Assembly (NCBI GenBank): GCA_024278035.1
Contig: JAJRUA010000196.1
Location: 1 to 13,105, forward strand
Origin: Planctomycetota bacterium
GTDB lineage: Bacteria; Planctomycetota; Planctomycetia; Pirellulales; Lacipirellulaceae
Direction of reading: 5' to 3'
DNA: 13,105 nt
Under the pieces are notes generated by a model. It ran no database searches and was not told the DNA's origin. It was given only the letters and a program-made list of their open reading frames with translations. Positions 6,353 to 13,105 of the stretch are shown in pieces; within the stretch, counting starts at the first letter, position 1, and the number at the start of each line of letters is the position of its first letter. Both the position numbers and the translations under genes were made by a program.

Positions 6353-6381
6353 GCGGTTAACCGCAGCCCTCCCTTGCGGTT
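6353..6381. promoter_or_regulatory. Palindrome GCGGTTAACCGC with a further GCGGTT copy
   Basis: GCGGTTAACCGC (6353-6364) is a perfect 12-bp palindrome. GCGGTT occurs again at 6376-6381, so AACCGC can pair either within the palindrome or with the later copy (11-nt loop). It sits about 175 bp before moaC, between the terminator and the gene, where an operator for the moaC-prenyl synthase pair would be expected. Only the symmetry supports this. Confidence 0.3.
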
Positions 6382-6557
6382 ACACTGACGACGGAAATCT
6401 TACGTCGTTCCCGCCGTTTCGTTGTGGTTCGTGCTGGAACCCCCGTGTTTTTTCGCACTTTGCAAGGCTCCTGGCCGCTTTGCCAAGACACCTCGACGGA
6501 CCGGTTTTCCCGAATACAATGGCCTTCTCAGCCTTTCCCTTTCCAGCAATCAGGCCT

Positions 6558-7058
6558 ATGAGCGATCTTACCCATTTCGACGAGCACGGGGCCAGCCGCA
6601 TGGTCAATGTGGGCGATAAAACCGTCTCCCAACGCATCGCTCGAGCTAGCGGGTTGGTCCGAATGCTGCCCGCCACCCGGGAAATGATCCTCCAGCGCGG
6701 CCACGCCAAGGGCGACGTCTTAGAGGTAGCTAGGCTTGCCGGCATCATGGCTGCCAAGCGTACGGCCGACCTAATTCCCCTCTGCCACCCCTTGCCTCTG
6801 GAAGCCCTTAACCTCGATTTCCAGCCGCTTGCAGACAATGCCATCCGCATCGAAGCCACGGTCGCGGTTACCGCCAAAACGGGCGTCGAAATGGAGGCCC
6901 TCACTGCGGTGAGCGTCGCAGCCCTTACTATTTACGACATGTGTAAATCGGTCGATCGAGCGATGAGCATCGAACAGGTGCAACTCGAAGAAAAATCGGG
7001 CGGCGCCAGCGGGCACTTCCTCCGCAAAGATACCTGTGGCGAGAAAGGACTCTCATGA
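6558..7058 (+). CDS. moaC: Cyclic pyranopterin monophosphate synthase MoaC
   Basis: MoaC converts the 3',8-cyclo-GTP made by MoaA to cyclic pyranopterin monophosphate, the second part of the first stage of molybdenum-cofactor synthesis; it is a cytosolic hexamer. The protein is 166 residues (E. coli 161) and follows the family from end to end: [15 protein letters not shown] at the start, RGHAKGDV with Lys51, [38 protein letters not shown] with Asp127 and Lys130, and KSGGASG near the end. Lys51, Asp127 and Lys130 correspond to E. coli Lys51, Asp128 and Lys131, so the enzyme should be active. The ATG at 6558 gives the usual family start; the ribosome site there is weak. The stop overlaps the start of the next gene (ATGA). 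No other moa or mob gene is in the window. Confidence 0.97.
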   Translation: MSDLTHFDEHGASRMVNVGDKTVSQRIARASGLVRMLPATREMILQRGHAKGDVLEVARLAGIMAAKRTADLIPLCHPLPLEALNLDFQPLADNAIRIEATVAVTAKTGVEMEALTAVSVAALTIYDMCKSVDRAMSIEQVQLEEKSGGASGHFLRKDTCGEKGLS

Positions 7059-8089
7059 GCACCGCCGATTCTCGACAACGCAGCCCGCAGCAGCTCCAAC
7101 CGAAACCGCCCGATCCCGTCTCGGCATGGCTACAGATATTTGCGCCCATCGCCCAAGACCTGGCCACAGTCGAACGTCGGCTCCAAGATTCGCTCCAGCA
7201 TTCCGATCCCTTCATCGACGAGCTTGCCCAACGCTGCTTTCGCTTAGGCGGCAAACGCCTTCGCCCTGCCCTGTTGCTTATGACCGCTCAAGCGATTGGC
7301 GAGGTCAACGATGCCCACCATACTCTGGCGGCCGTTGTCGAAATGATTCACACCGCCACCTTGGTCCACGACGACGTTCTCGACGAAGCAGACATCCGCC
7401 GACACGAAGACACGATCAACGCCCGTTGGAACAACCAAACAAGCATCCTCCTCGGCGACTACCTCTTCACTCAGGCCTTTTACTTGGCCAGCTCGCTGGA
7501 AACCACCTTTGGCTGTCGAACCATTGGCCGAGCAACCAATATCGTCTGCGAAGGCGAGCTACTGCAAACTGCCGCGAGCGGAAAGTTCGATCTCGATCGC
7601 AAACAGTATTTCCGTATCATCGAAGCCAAAACGGCCTCGCTCTGCGCCTGCTGTTGTACCCTCGGAGCCCATTACGCAGGTGCCGACCACGAAACGGTAA
7701 AGCGATTAGAAAATTTTGGCCTCCAGCTAGGCCTCGCCTTCCAAATTGCCGACGACCTGCTCGACCTCGTAGGCGAAGAAAAAACGGTCGGCAAATCGCT
7801 CGGCACCGACCTGACCAAACAACGCATGACCTTGCCGCTTCTCGTCCTCCGCGACCAGCTCGCCACCTCGGAACAGCAAGAACTCCAAACCCTGCTCGAC
7901 CACCCCAGCAGCGAAAACTCGGCAGCCTTGCTCAATTGGCTCGAAGAAAGCGGAGCACTCCGTCAAACCCGCGACTTGGCCCTCGCCCACGCCGACCAAG
8001 CCATCCGGCAACTAGATTTCCTACCCGACACTCCCGCCAAACACTCGCTGCAACAGCTCCCCCGAGTAGCCGTCTCCCGCTGTGTTTAA
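7055..8089 (+). CDS. Trans-isoprenyl diphosphate synthase, probably long-chain (IspB/HepT-like)
   Basis: It adds isopentenyl diphosphate units to an allylic diphosphate to give an all-trans polyprenyl diphosphate, typically for a quinone side chain. The protein has 344 residues. Visible motifs are GGKRLRP (residues 65-71), the first aspartate-rich motif DDVLD (106-110) followed by [15 protein letters not shown], the KTASL segment near 182, and the second aspartate-rich motif DDLLD (233-237) in [25 protein letters not shown]. The residues just before the first motif (IHTATLVH) are small, as in long-chain enzymes such as IspB rather than farnesyl or geranylgeranyl synthases; this chain-length call is an inference. 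The first 20 residues are a Gln/Pro-rich, unconserved extension. AAGGA 5 nt upstream supports the ATG at 7055, which overlaps the moaC stop by ATGA, so the two are likely translationally coupled. It is convergent with the DUF6580 gene 39 bp on. Confidence 0.93.
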   Translation: MSTADSRQRSPQQLQPKPPDPVSAWLQIFAPIAQDLATVERRLQDSLQHSDPFIDELAQRCFRLGGKRLRPALLLMTAQAIGEVNDAHHTLAAVVEMIHTATLVHDDVLDEADIRRHEDTINARWNNQTSILLGDYLFTQAFYLASSLETTFGCRTIGRATNIVCEGELLQTAASGKFDLDRKQYFRIIEAKTASLCACCCTLGAHYAGADHETVKRLENFGLQLGLAFQIADDLLDLVGEEKTVGKSLGTDLTKQRMTLPLLVLRDQLATSEQQELQTLLDHPSSENSAALLNWLEESGALRQTRDLALAHADQAIRQLDFLPDTPAKHSLQQLPRVAVSRCV

Positions 8090-8128
8090 GTGTTGTGCTT
8101 ACACAGTGGTCACCGCAACCTATTTTCG

Positions 8129-8677
8129 CTATGCCGAGACCTTTTGCCGTGCCTCGGGCACCGCAGCGCTCGCGATCGCTAAACATCCAAGCAGCACGAC
8201 CAAGTAAAAAACGTCGCCTGCCAGCATCCAGCGGTAGAACGGTAACGCTGCCGCATAGCAGCTCAACAGCCCTTCAAGCGAAGAGGCGTAAGTGCTCTTG
8301 AACATCCAGACCGCGAAGTTCGTAACTAAGAAAAAGGCCGTCGCTGGCACAAAGCCGCAAAGGCCAAGCAACACTCCGCGGCGCAACCCTTGAGCACCTC
8401 GTGCCGAACGGCCCAGCAGCAGAGGCACGACCATCATCAGATGCACACTGATCATTACCGGCAGGCTATCGTGGACAGGGAGCACCAAATCTGAAACCGC
8501 CAAGATGCCGATTGGTAGCAAAACCGCGGGCATGGTTCGGCGGAAATAAAACCCACCCAAAACCGTGACCGCAGCCAGCGGCGTGAAATTCCAAGTCGGC
8601 TGAGCCCAGCGTCCCACAACGCCAATCGCTAACAGCAAACTAAACACGGCAAGGTCTCGAACAGTATCGCGGTTCAT
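8129..8677 (-). CDS. DUF6580-type integral membrane protein, putative transporter
   Basis: A 182-residue very hydrophobic protein with about five or six membrane segments (roughly residues 8-24, 31-46, 49-66, 72-89, 101-125 and 146-174). It carries landmarks I associate with the DUF6580 putative-transport family: NFTPLAAV (30-37), a SDL after a hydrophobic run (62-64), FFLVTNFAVW (115-124) and CYAAALPF (140-147). These proteins resemble the substrate-binding S components of ECF vitamin transporters, but the substrate is unknown. The start is supported by AAGGAAG about 7 nt upstream. The gene follows the DUF4430 gene by 104 nt on the same strand, so the two are probably an operon. No ECF ATPases or T component are nearby. 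The family call is from memory of motifs; the membrane nature is certain. Confidence 0.75.
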   Translation of the reverse strand: MNRDTVRDLAVFSLLLAIGVVGRWAQPTWNFTPLAAVTVLGGFYFRRTMPAVLLPIGILAVSDLVLPVHDSLPVMISVHLMMVVPLLLGRSARGAQGLRRGVLLGLCGFVPATAFFLVTNFAVWMFKSTYASSLEGLLSCYAAALPFYRWMLAGDVFYLVVLLGCLAIASAAVPEARQKVSA

Positions 8678-8781
8678 CAGGTATCTTCCTTTATCGTTCT
8701 GGAAAAGCCCGAGGAAATGCGATTCTCCGGGGTACTGGTCAGTATTTCTGGTCGACTAAGTGTCTTCCCTGAAAAGCCATT

Positions 8782-9294
8782 CTACTCTTCGCCCGCAAAC
8801 TTCCACAAGAGACGGTCTCCTGGCTCAAGTGGGTGCAAGCAAAAGCTGGTTTCTGCATATTTTCCGTTCACTTCATACTTCCAATTCCGGCCGCTGAACC
8901 CCTGGTTCTTAAGGCCGTCGATCGACTCGATAAACCCCGTTTCTCCTTCGCCAAGCTGCGAGTAGAAAATCCCCGGCTGCCAACGAGACGCCTCTTGCAT
9001 CAGTAATTCTACGGTCATTCCCTGACGCCAAGGCAGGGCATCAAACTGTTTCTTTACACCGTTACCAAAGTCAATCGTCAGGCCCACGCACTTGCCTTGA
9101 GGCACCTCGGTCGGCAGCCACTGGGTCGTCGCCTCCGTAGTTCCCGTTAAGTGCGTGTCTCCAGGTCCAAATTGACCTGCGCCGAAAACAACAGCCAGCA
9201 CAACCAATAGCAAAGCAGGGAAAATCCATCCCCCGCCCAACTTCTTGTCCTGGGTAGTTTGCTCACCCCCTGTGCTTAGTTGATTGGGTTCCAT
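8782..9294 (-). CDS. Membrane-anchored DUF4430 (transcobalamin-like) domain protein
   Basis: 170 residues: a short polar N-terminus, one membrane segment (about 23-41, WIFPALLLVVLAVVFGAG), a linker rich in Thr, then a domain at about 68-166. The domain ends with the pattern typical of DUF4430: GRNWKYEVNGKYAE, then a hydrophobic strand and LEPGDRLLWKF. The TVELLMQEA segment fits the early helix of that fold. DUF4430 is related to the C-terminal domain of transcobalamin and intrinsic factor, and in other bacteria occurs on surface proteins beside ECF-type transporters. The topology puts the domain outside the cytoplasmic membrane. ATG 9294 is chosen because the 37 residues of the longer frame to 9405 are charged and look non-coding. 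It is divergent from fadJ over a 144-bp gap, and upstream of DUF6580 on the same strand. Confidence 0.72.
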   Translation of the reverse strand: MEPNQLSTGGEQTTQDKKLGGGWIFPALLLVVLAVVFGAGQFGPGDTHLTGTTEATTQWLPTEVPQGKCVGLTIDFGNGVKKQFDALPWRQGMTVELLMQEASRWQPGIFYSQLGEGETGFIESIDGLKNQGFSGRNWKYEVNGKYAETSFCLHPLEPGDRLLWKFAGEE

Positions 9295-9438
9295 AGAATG
9301 CAACTTACAAGAGTGCCGCACAACAGGTCTAGCCCCCTGGCCGCGAGGCTTATCGCCGTTGTCTTGTGCAACGAGTGCTTTCCATAAAACTTGTCGCTGT
9401 TCCAATTTTTTGTTTTCAACCCACGCGAACGGTTCCCG

Positions 9439-11574
9439 ATGTCCGATTCTATTCTCTCGCTAGATTTTCCTGTCGAAGACATTGCCGTCCTCACGATCAG
9501 CGACCCCAACAAAAGCGTCAACGTCTTGTCTCGGCCCGTGCTGGAAGACTTCCAACGCATCTTCGACCAGCTAGCCGATCGCAACGACTTAGCCGGTCTC
9601 ATTATCCACTCGGACAAGCCTGGCAATTTTATTGCCGGGGCAGACATTCGAGAATTTGTTGCCGACATCGATCAACCTCCGGAAAAGGTTGTCGAGGTTT
9701 CGACCCGTGGCCAGAATCTGTTTAGCGCGCTCTCTGAACTTCCCTTCGTCACGATTGCCGCAATCGCTGGCATCTGCGTCGGCGGTGGAGCTGAGCTCTC
9801 GGTTTGGTGCGATCGCCGAATTATGGCACGCGACAGAAAAACTAGCTGGGGATTTCCCGAAGTCAAACTAGGCATCTACCCCGGCTGGGGTGGCACGGCT
9901 CGCACGCCGCGCATCGTAGGCCTTAGCAACGCGGTCGAGCTTTGCACCGGCGGCCAATTTATCGACGCCGATGCCGCCATGGCCATGGGACTTGCCGAAA
10001 TCGTCGCGCCAGAACAACTCATGGACGCAGCCATCGCGATGGTTCGTGCCGAAGAGGAGTCGAAGCAATACTTGAAAGACCGCGAGCTATGGTCTGGCCC
10101 AATCGACATCAGCGAGACCGAGCTGGGCTTCCTCGCCGCCACAGCCAGCGCCTACATTCAAGGGGAAACCCAAGGCAACTACCCCGCCCCGCTTGCCGCG
10201 TTGGAAGTGATGATCGGATCGGCCCATTCCGATCTCAAAACCGCATGCAAGATGGAAGCCGAGGGCTTTAAGGACGTGTTCGGCTCTCCCGTCAACCGGT
10301 CGCTGCTTAACGTTTTCTTCCTACAAGACAGCAACAAAAAGCAAAAAGGCTACAAAGACCTCGCTCCCGCCAAAATTAGCTCGGCCACCGTCCTCGGCGC
10401 CGGGGCCATGGGCCAAGGCATCGCAGCCGCAAACGTCAAGCGTGGTGTGCCGGTCGCGTTGGGCGACTTGTCAGCCGAAGCCGTAGGGCGGGGCGTTCAG
10501 GGGATCCTTACCGAAGTCAGCTTCAACAAAAAAACCCGTGGTCCCGACGCAACGCTCGCCCTCAAGTACGTCCCGCTCGTCAACGGCACGGTAAGCGATA
10601 GCGAGCTGGCTGCCTCAGACATCGTGATCGAAGCGATTTACGAAAACGCCGATGCCAAACGCGAACTCTACGCTCGACTTGAATCGCAACTCGCCGACAA
10701 CGCGATACTTTGTTCCAACACCTCGACCATTCCTATCACCGAACTGGCAAAGGGGTTAAAAAACCCTGAACGATTCTGTGGACTGCATTTCTTCAATCCC
10801 GTTCGCCGAATGCCCCTGGTTGAAGTCATTCGTGGCGAAAAAACGAGCGACGAAACCATCTCAACCGCAGTAGCCTATTCGATGGCCATCGGCAAATCGC
10901 CGATCGTCGTCGGCGATGGCCCAGGCTTCCTCGTCAATCGGGCACTCCTACCGTACATGAACGAAGCCCTGGTTTTGCTCGAAGAGGGAGTCTCCATGAA
11001 GGCGGTCGACCGAGCAGCCACCAAGTTCGGTATGCCCATGGGGCCGATCTCCCTTCACGATACCGTTGGGCTCGACATCGCTCTGCACGCTGGCGGCGTC
11101 TTGCAACGAGCATTTCCTGACCGGGCTTTGGGCTCCAAGGTCCTCACCGCCATGGTCGAAGCCAAGCGGCTTGGCAAGAAAAACGACCGTGGGTTCCTTG
11201 ATTATGGCAAAGGCAAGAAATTGGCCCGAGGTGTTGCCAGCCCTGAAGTCGCAGCCTTGCTAAAAGAAATTGCGTCTGGCGAAAGCGATGCCACTCCCGA
11301 ACAAATTATCGATCGACTCTTCCTGCCAATGCTCCTCGAAGCCACGCGGCTCATCGAAGATGGCATTGTCAGCGACGTACGCGAGGTCGACCTTGGCTTA
11401 ATCTACGGCATCGGCTTCCCACCTTTCAAAGGCGGCCTCTTTTTCTGGGCCGACACCTTGGGCGCCCAAGCAATCGTCGAACGCCTCAAACCTTACGCCA
11501 GCCTCGGCAAACGATACGAACCCACCACGATGCTGTTGGAACATGCAAAATCGAATAGAAAATTTTATAACTAG
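9439..11574 (+). CDS. fadJ: Fatty-acid oxidation complex alpha subunit (enoyl-CoA hydratase / 3-hydroxyacyl-CoA dehydrogenase)
   Basis: A 711-residue multifunctional beta-oxidation enzyme. Residues 1-190 are the crotonase domain: NFIAGADI (oxyanion-hole segment), VGGGAEL with Glu119, and FPEVKLGIYPGWGGT with Glu141, the two hydratase acids. A linker follows, with QGNYPAPLAALEV near 255. Residues about 315-495 are the NAD-binding domain with GAGAMGQG (320-327), SNTSTIPITEL and GLHFFNPVRRMPLVEVI, which holds His450 and Glu462, the same numbers as the catalytic pair of E. coli FadB. Two C-terminal 3HCDH domains follow (GFLVNRALLPYMNEA; YGIGFPPFKGG). It is close to E. coli FadJ in length (714) and in the QGNYPA linker. 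ATG 9439 is preferred to a TTG at 9391 because it gives the family numbering. No good ribosome site is visible. fadA follows after 59 nt, so both parts of the complex are made together. Confidence 0.95.
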   Translation: MSDSILSLDFPVEDIAVLTISDPNKSVNVLSRPVLEDFQRIFDQLADRNDLAGLIIHSDKPGNFIAGADIREFVADIDQPPEKVVEVSTRGQNLFSALSELPFVTIAAIAGICVGGGAELSVWCDRRIMARDRKTSWGFPEVKLGIYPGWGGTARTPRIVGLSNAVELCTGGQFIDADAAMAMGLAEIVAPEQLMDAAIAMVRAEEESKQYLKDRELWSGPIDISETELGFLAATASAYIQGETQGNYPAPLAALEVMIGSAHSDLKTACKMEAEGFKDVFGSPVNRSLLNVFFLQDSNKKQKGYKDLAPAKISSATVLGAGAMGQGIAAANVKRGVPVALGDLSAEAVGRGVQGILTEVSFNKKTRGPDATLALKYVPLVNGTVSDSELAASDIVIEAIYENADAKRELYARLESQLADNAILCSNTSTIPITELAKGLKNPERFCGLHFFNPVRRMPLVEVIRGEKTSDETISTAVAYSMAIGKSPIVVGDGPGFLVNRALLPYMNEALVLLEEGVSMKAVDRAATKFGMPMGPISLHDTVGLDIALHAGGVLQRAFPDRALGSKVLTAMVEAKRLGKKNDRGFLDYGKGKKLARGVASPEVAALLKEIASGESDATPEQIIDRLFLPMLLEATRLIEDGIVSDVREVDLGLIYGIGFPPFKGGLFFWADTLGAQAIVERLKPYASLGKRYEPTTMLLEHAKSNRKFYN

Positions 11575-11596
11575 AGGCAAATAGCCATCCCCTTTT

Positions 11597-11624
11597 AGTC
11601 CCTAAACCACAGTCCCCTAGTCCC
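11597..11624. repeat. Three AGTCCC units in the fadJ-fadA spacer
   Basis: AGTCCC occurs at 11597-11602, 11611-11616 and 11619-11624 in the 59-bp gap before fadA, the last two as the run AGTCCCCTAGTCCCC. It takes the place where a ribosome site would be, and no purine-rich site is seen before the fadA ATG. It looks like a short word-repeat rather than a defined element. Confidence 0.45.
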
Positions 11625-11633
11625 CAAAAAACC

Positions 11634-12791
11634 ATGAACTCTGCCGTAGTCGTCGATTGTTGTCGAACTCCCATTGGTCGCTCGCATCCCAAGCTGGGCG
11701 CATTTCGCGATGTCCGTTCCGACGACCTCGCCGTCGCGGTCGTCAAAGCCTTGATCGAGCGAACAGGCATCGACCCCGCCGAAGTCGAAGACATCATCCT
11801 TGGCAATACCCAGCAACAACGCGAGCAGGGTTTCAATGTTGCGAGAATGGTTTCGCTCATGGCGGGCCTCCCGGCCGAAACCGGTGGCGCTACCATCAAT
11901 CGCCTCTGTGGCAGTAGCCTCCAGGCACTCAACCAAGCTTGCCACTCCATCGCCGCAGGCGGCGAAGACGTCCAAATTGTCGGCGGCCTCGAACACATGG
12001 GTCACGTCGCCATGGATGCCAGCCTCGACCTCAACCCCAAGCTCTTTACCGTCACCAGCAAGGGCGCCCTCCACATGGGCTTCACCGCAGAATTCCTTGC
12101 CCAGAATTACGGAATCTCTCGCGAGGCGCAAGATCAATTCGCCCTGAATAGCCATCTCAAAGCCGCCGCTTCGACGGAAGCCGGTTTATTCAAAAACGAA
12201 ATCATCCCCATCACCGGTCGCAACGACGAAGGCATGAACTGCCAGATCACCGCCGATCAATGCATCCGCCCCGAATCGACCCCCGAATCGCTCGGCGCAC
12301 TCAAACCTGCATTCATGCCTGGCATTGGCAGCGTAACCGCAGGTAACAGCTCGCCTCTGAACGACGGCGCCGCCGCCCTGCTCGTAATGAGCGAAGAAAA
12401 AGCCAAGTCGCTTGGCCTCAAACCGCTCGTCCGAATCCGAGCAACCGCCGTCGCCGGCGTCGACCCAGCCGTCATGGGAACCGGTCCCGTGCCTGCCACC
12501 AAAAAAGCACTCAAACGTGCCGGCCTAGAACTCGCCGACCTCGATCTGATCGAACTCAACGAAGCTTTCGCCTCCCAATCGCTCGCCTGCATCAAGCTCC
12601 TCAAGCTCGACGAGTCGAAAATAAACATCCGTGGCGGATCGATTGCCATCGGCCACCCGCTCGGAGCAAGCGGCGCACGCATCTCAACCACCCTCATTCA
12701 CACCATGCTCGCCTCCGACGCTACTCTCGGCCTCGCCACCATGTGCATCGGCGTCGGCCAAGGCATCGCGACGATTTTCGAGCGATGCTAA
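11634..12791 (+). CDS. fadA: 3-ketoacyl-CoA thiolase (acetyl-CoA C-acyltransferase), beta subunit of the fatty-acid oxidation complex
   Basis: It cleaves 3-ketoacyl-CoA with CoA to give acetyl-CoA and a chain two carbons shorter, the last step of the beta-oxidation turn. It has 385 residues, against 387 in E. coli FadA. The nucleophile is Cys92 in NRLCGSSLQALNQA; the other active-site residues are NEAFA (about 302-306), His341 in GHPLGASGAR and Cys371 in MCIGVGQGIA, all present. The start VVVDCCRTPIGRS is the usual family start. The last residues IATIFERC match the FadA-type C-terminus rather than the shorter biosynthetic thiolases. It lies 59 nt after fadJ on the same strand; co-transcription is likely. 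The 3' side is hairpin-rich. The call is secure; whether it prefers long- or medium-chain substrates cannot be read from sequence. Confidence 0.97.
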   Translation: MNSAVVVDCCRTPIGRSHPKLGAFRDVRSDDLAVAVVKALIERTGIDPAEVEDIILGNTQQQREQGFNVARMVSLMAGLPAETGGATINRLCGSSLQALNQACHSIAAGGEDVQIVGGLEHMGHVAMDASLDLNPKLFTVTSKGALHMGFTAEFLAQNYGISREAQDQFALNSHLKAAASTEAGLFKNEIIPITGRNDEGMNCQITADQCIRPESTPESLGALKPAFMPGIGSVTAGNSSPLNDGAAALLVMSEEKAKSLGLKPLVRIRATAVAGVDPAVMGTGPVPATKKALKRAGLELADLDLIELNEAFASQSLACIKLLKLDESKINIRGGSIAIGHPLGASGARISTTLIHTMLASDATLGLATMCIGVGQGIATIFERC

Positions 12792-12994
12792 GCAACTTAC
12801 CAATTCCCGCGCATCCTAGTCGAGTTTCGCTCATGATGGGTGAACTTGTCGGTGGAACATCCGTCGCAAAAAAAATCCACTACCGAAAGAACCAACCAGT
12901 CCTACGGACTGCCAGATCCTTCGCATAACTGCCTGAGTAGCTAACTCGGTGGCGGCCACGCCACTGCGAAGGGTAAAAACGCTCCGCGCCGTAC
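12792..12994. other. Non-coding gap after fadA with clustered hairpins
   Basis: No gene is supported. The minus-strand open frame across 12831-13061 is Arg-rich and has no motif. From 12897 on the DNA is highly structured (see the hairpin cluster at 12897-12972). A run of eight A at 12868-12875 would be a T-run on the minus strand, but no GC-rich stem directly adjoins it. Confidence 0.5.
12897..12972. ncRNA. Hairpin plus three-way-junction structure, terminator or leader RNA candidate
   Basis: First a perfect hairpin CAGTCC-TAC-GGACTG (12897-12911). Then an outer perfect 8-bp stem CCTTCGCA (12918-12925)/TGCGAAGG (12965-12972) encloses two hairpins in a row: CTGAGT (12933-12938)/ACTCGG (12944-12949) with one G-U, and TGGCG (12950-12954)/CGCCA (12959-12963) with loop GCCA. 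The three-stem junction is well defined on either strand. It could terminate fadJ-fadA (no T-run on the plus strand), be an independent RNA, or lead the possible gene at 12995. Confidence 0.4.
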
Positions 12995-13105
12995 ATGGCA
13001 CAGGAGGTCTGCCCCGTTTGCGTCTCGGCCATTCCTCTCGTCGCAAGCGACACCGACGCATGTCCGAATTACGCCCTCTCGATGGCTAAGCATATTGCGG
13101 ACAAA
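12995..13105 (+). CDS. Possible start of a Cys-containing protein cut by the right edge
   Basis: ATG at 12995 opens a frame of 37 codons that stays open to the end of the window; a stop lies in frame eight codons upstream, so this would be the true start. The product begins MAQEVCPVCVSAIPLVASD and has a CPVC pair near the N-terminus and a further CP a little later, as zinc- or metal-binding proteins often do. Codons favour C and G at third positions (GTC, GCC, GAC, TCG), as in the neighbouring genes. There is no ribosome site and no recognisable family, and a chance frame of this length is not rare. The structured segment just upstream would be its leader. Confidence 0.3.
   Translation, partial: MAQEVCPVCVSAIPLVASDTDACPNYALSMAKHIADK

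Larger units (their letters stand above)
6088..6557. other. 470-bp non-coding region upstream of moaC with hairpins and a terminator
   Basis: The region begins with a perfect hairpin overlapping the preceding stop codon (TCTGAG 6083-6088, loop TTTT, CTCAGA 6093-6098). It continues with GTTGAA-CGA-TTCAAC (6218-6232), also perfect, the intrinsic terminator at 6281-6318, and a pyrimidine-rich stretch with a palindrome near 6353. The frame of moaC stays open upstream to 6159, but it crosses the terminator and shows no protein motif, so I treat it as non-coding. Nothing definite is seen from about 6385 to 6557 apart from the presumed promoter and leader of moaC. Confidence 0.6.

Noticed and set aside
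6159..6557. Upstream in-frame extension of moaC
   Set aside because: It crosses a strong intrinsic terminator and has no conserved residues; MoaC of normal length starts at 6558.
7036..8301. 421-codon open frame overlapping the polyprenyl synthase in another frame
   Set aside because: The product is a Pro/Arg/Ser-rich shadow of a gene with clear family motifs in the true frame.
9391..9438. TTG start for fadJ
   Set aside because: The extra 16 residues are unconserved; the ATG at 9439 puts catalytic residues at the family positions.
12918..12972. Integron attC site
   Set aside because: The paired segment lacks the required core-site sequences at its ends, and no integrase or cassette is present.
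12831..13061. 76-codon minus-strand frame after fadA
   Set aside because: It is Arg-rich, has no motif or ribosome site, and crosses the hairpin cluster.
1..13105. CRISPR array, tRNA or rRNA genes, or phage genes
   Set aside because: No regularly spaced direct repeats, no tRNA cloverleaf with a T-arm consensus, no rRNA sequence and no phage-type proteins were seen on either strand.

Overview
The window most likely comes from a planctomycete, probably a Pirellulales-type organism. I recognise the helix-turn-helix/receiver protein at 5515-6087, with its MKVFTTGQVAKICKVAPRTV start, as a planctomycete type. Mid-50s GC (judged by eye) and intergenic spaces full of palindromic repeats fit this. 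The assignment rests on memory and inference; no rRNA is present to settle it. The sequence reads as ordinary chromosomal housekeeping DNA broken up by repeat- and hairpin-rich gaps.

Layout. 1-2312 (+): C-terminal part of an SMC chromosome-condensation ATPase, cut by the left edge. 2364-2470: a 107-bp palindromic, MITE-like element between convergent genes. 2474-4443 (-): a two-gene alkylation-repair operon, an Ada/AraC/AlkA fusion followed by an Ogt-type methyltransferase. 4514-4620: a second, diverged 107-bp element of the same kind. 4444-5514 carries no credible gene. It holds that element, a candidate structured RNA of about 220 nt whose ends pair (4630-4849), and several long hairpins and palindromic repeats. 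5515-6087 (+): an excisionase-type HTH fused to a degenerate receiver. 6088-6557: a leader region with a strong intrinsic terminator. 6558-8089 (+): moaC overlapping a long-chain polyprenyl diphosphate synthase by ATGA. 8129-9294 (-): a DUF6580 membrane protein and a membrane-anchored DUF4430 protein, a possible small-molecule or vitamin uptake pair. 9439-12791 (+): fadJ-fadA, the trifunctional beta-oxidation pair. 12792-13105: hairpin-rich DNA and the possible start of another gene running off the right edge.

How the genes work together. The Ada fusion probably senses methylphosphotriesters, activates its own operon and removes alkylated bases, while Ogt repairs O6-alkylguanine. FadJ and FadA together carry out hydration, 3-hydroxyacyl dehydrogenation and thiolysis of fatty acyl-CoA. 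MoaC (molybdopterin) and the prenyl synthase (quinone side chain or other isoprenoid) are coupled in translation although their pathways differ.

The best candidates for something undescribed are the structured RNA at 4630-4849, the pair of 107-bp elements that bracket the repair operon, the three-way-junction hairpin after fadA, and the DUF6580/DUF4430 pair.
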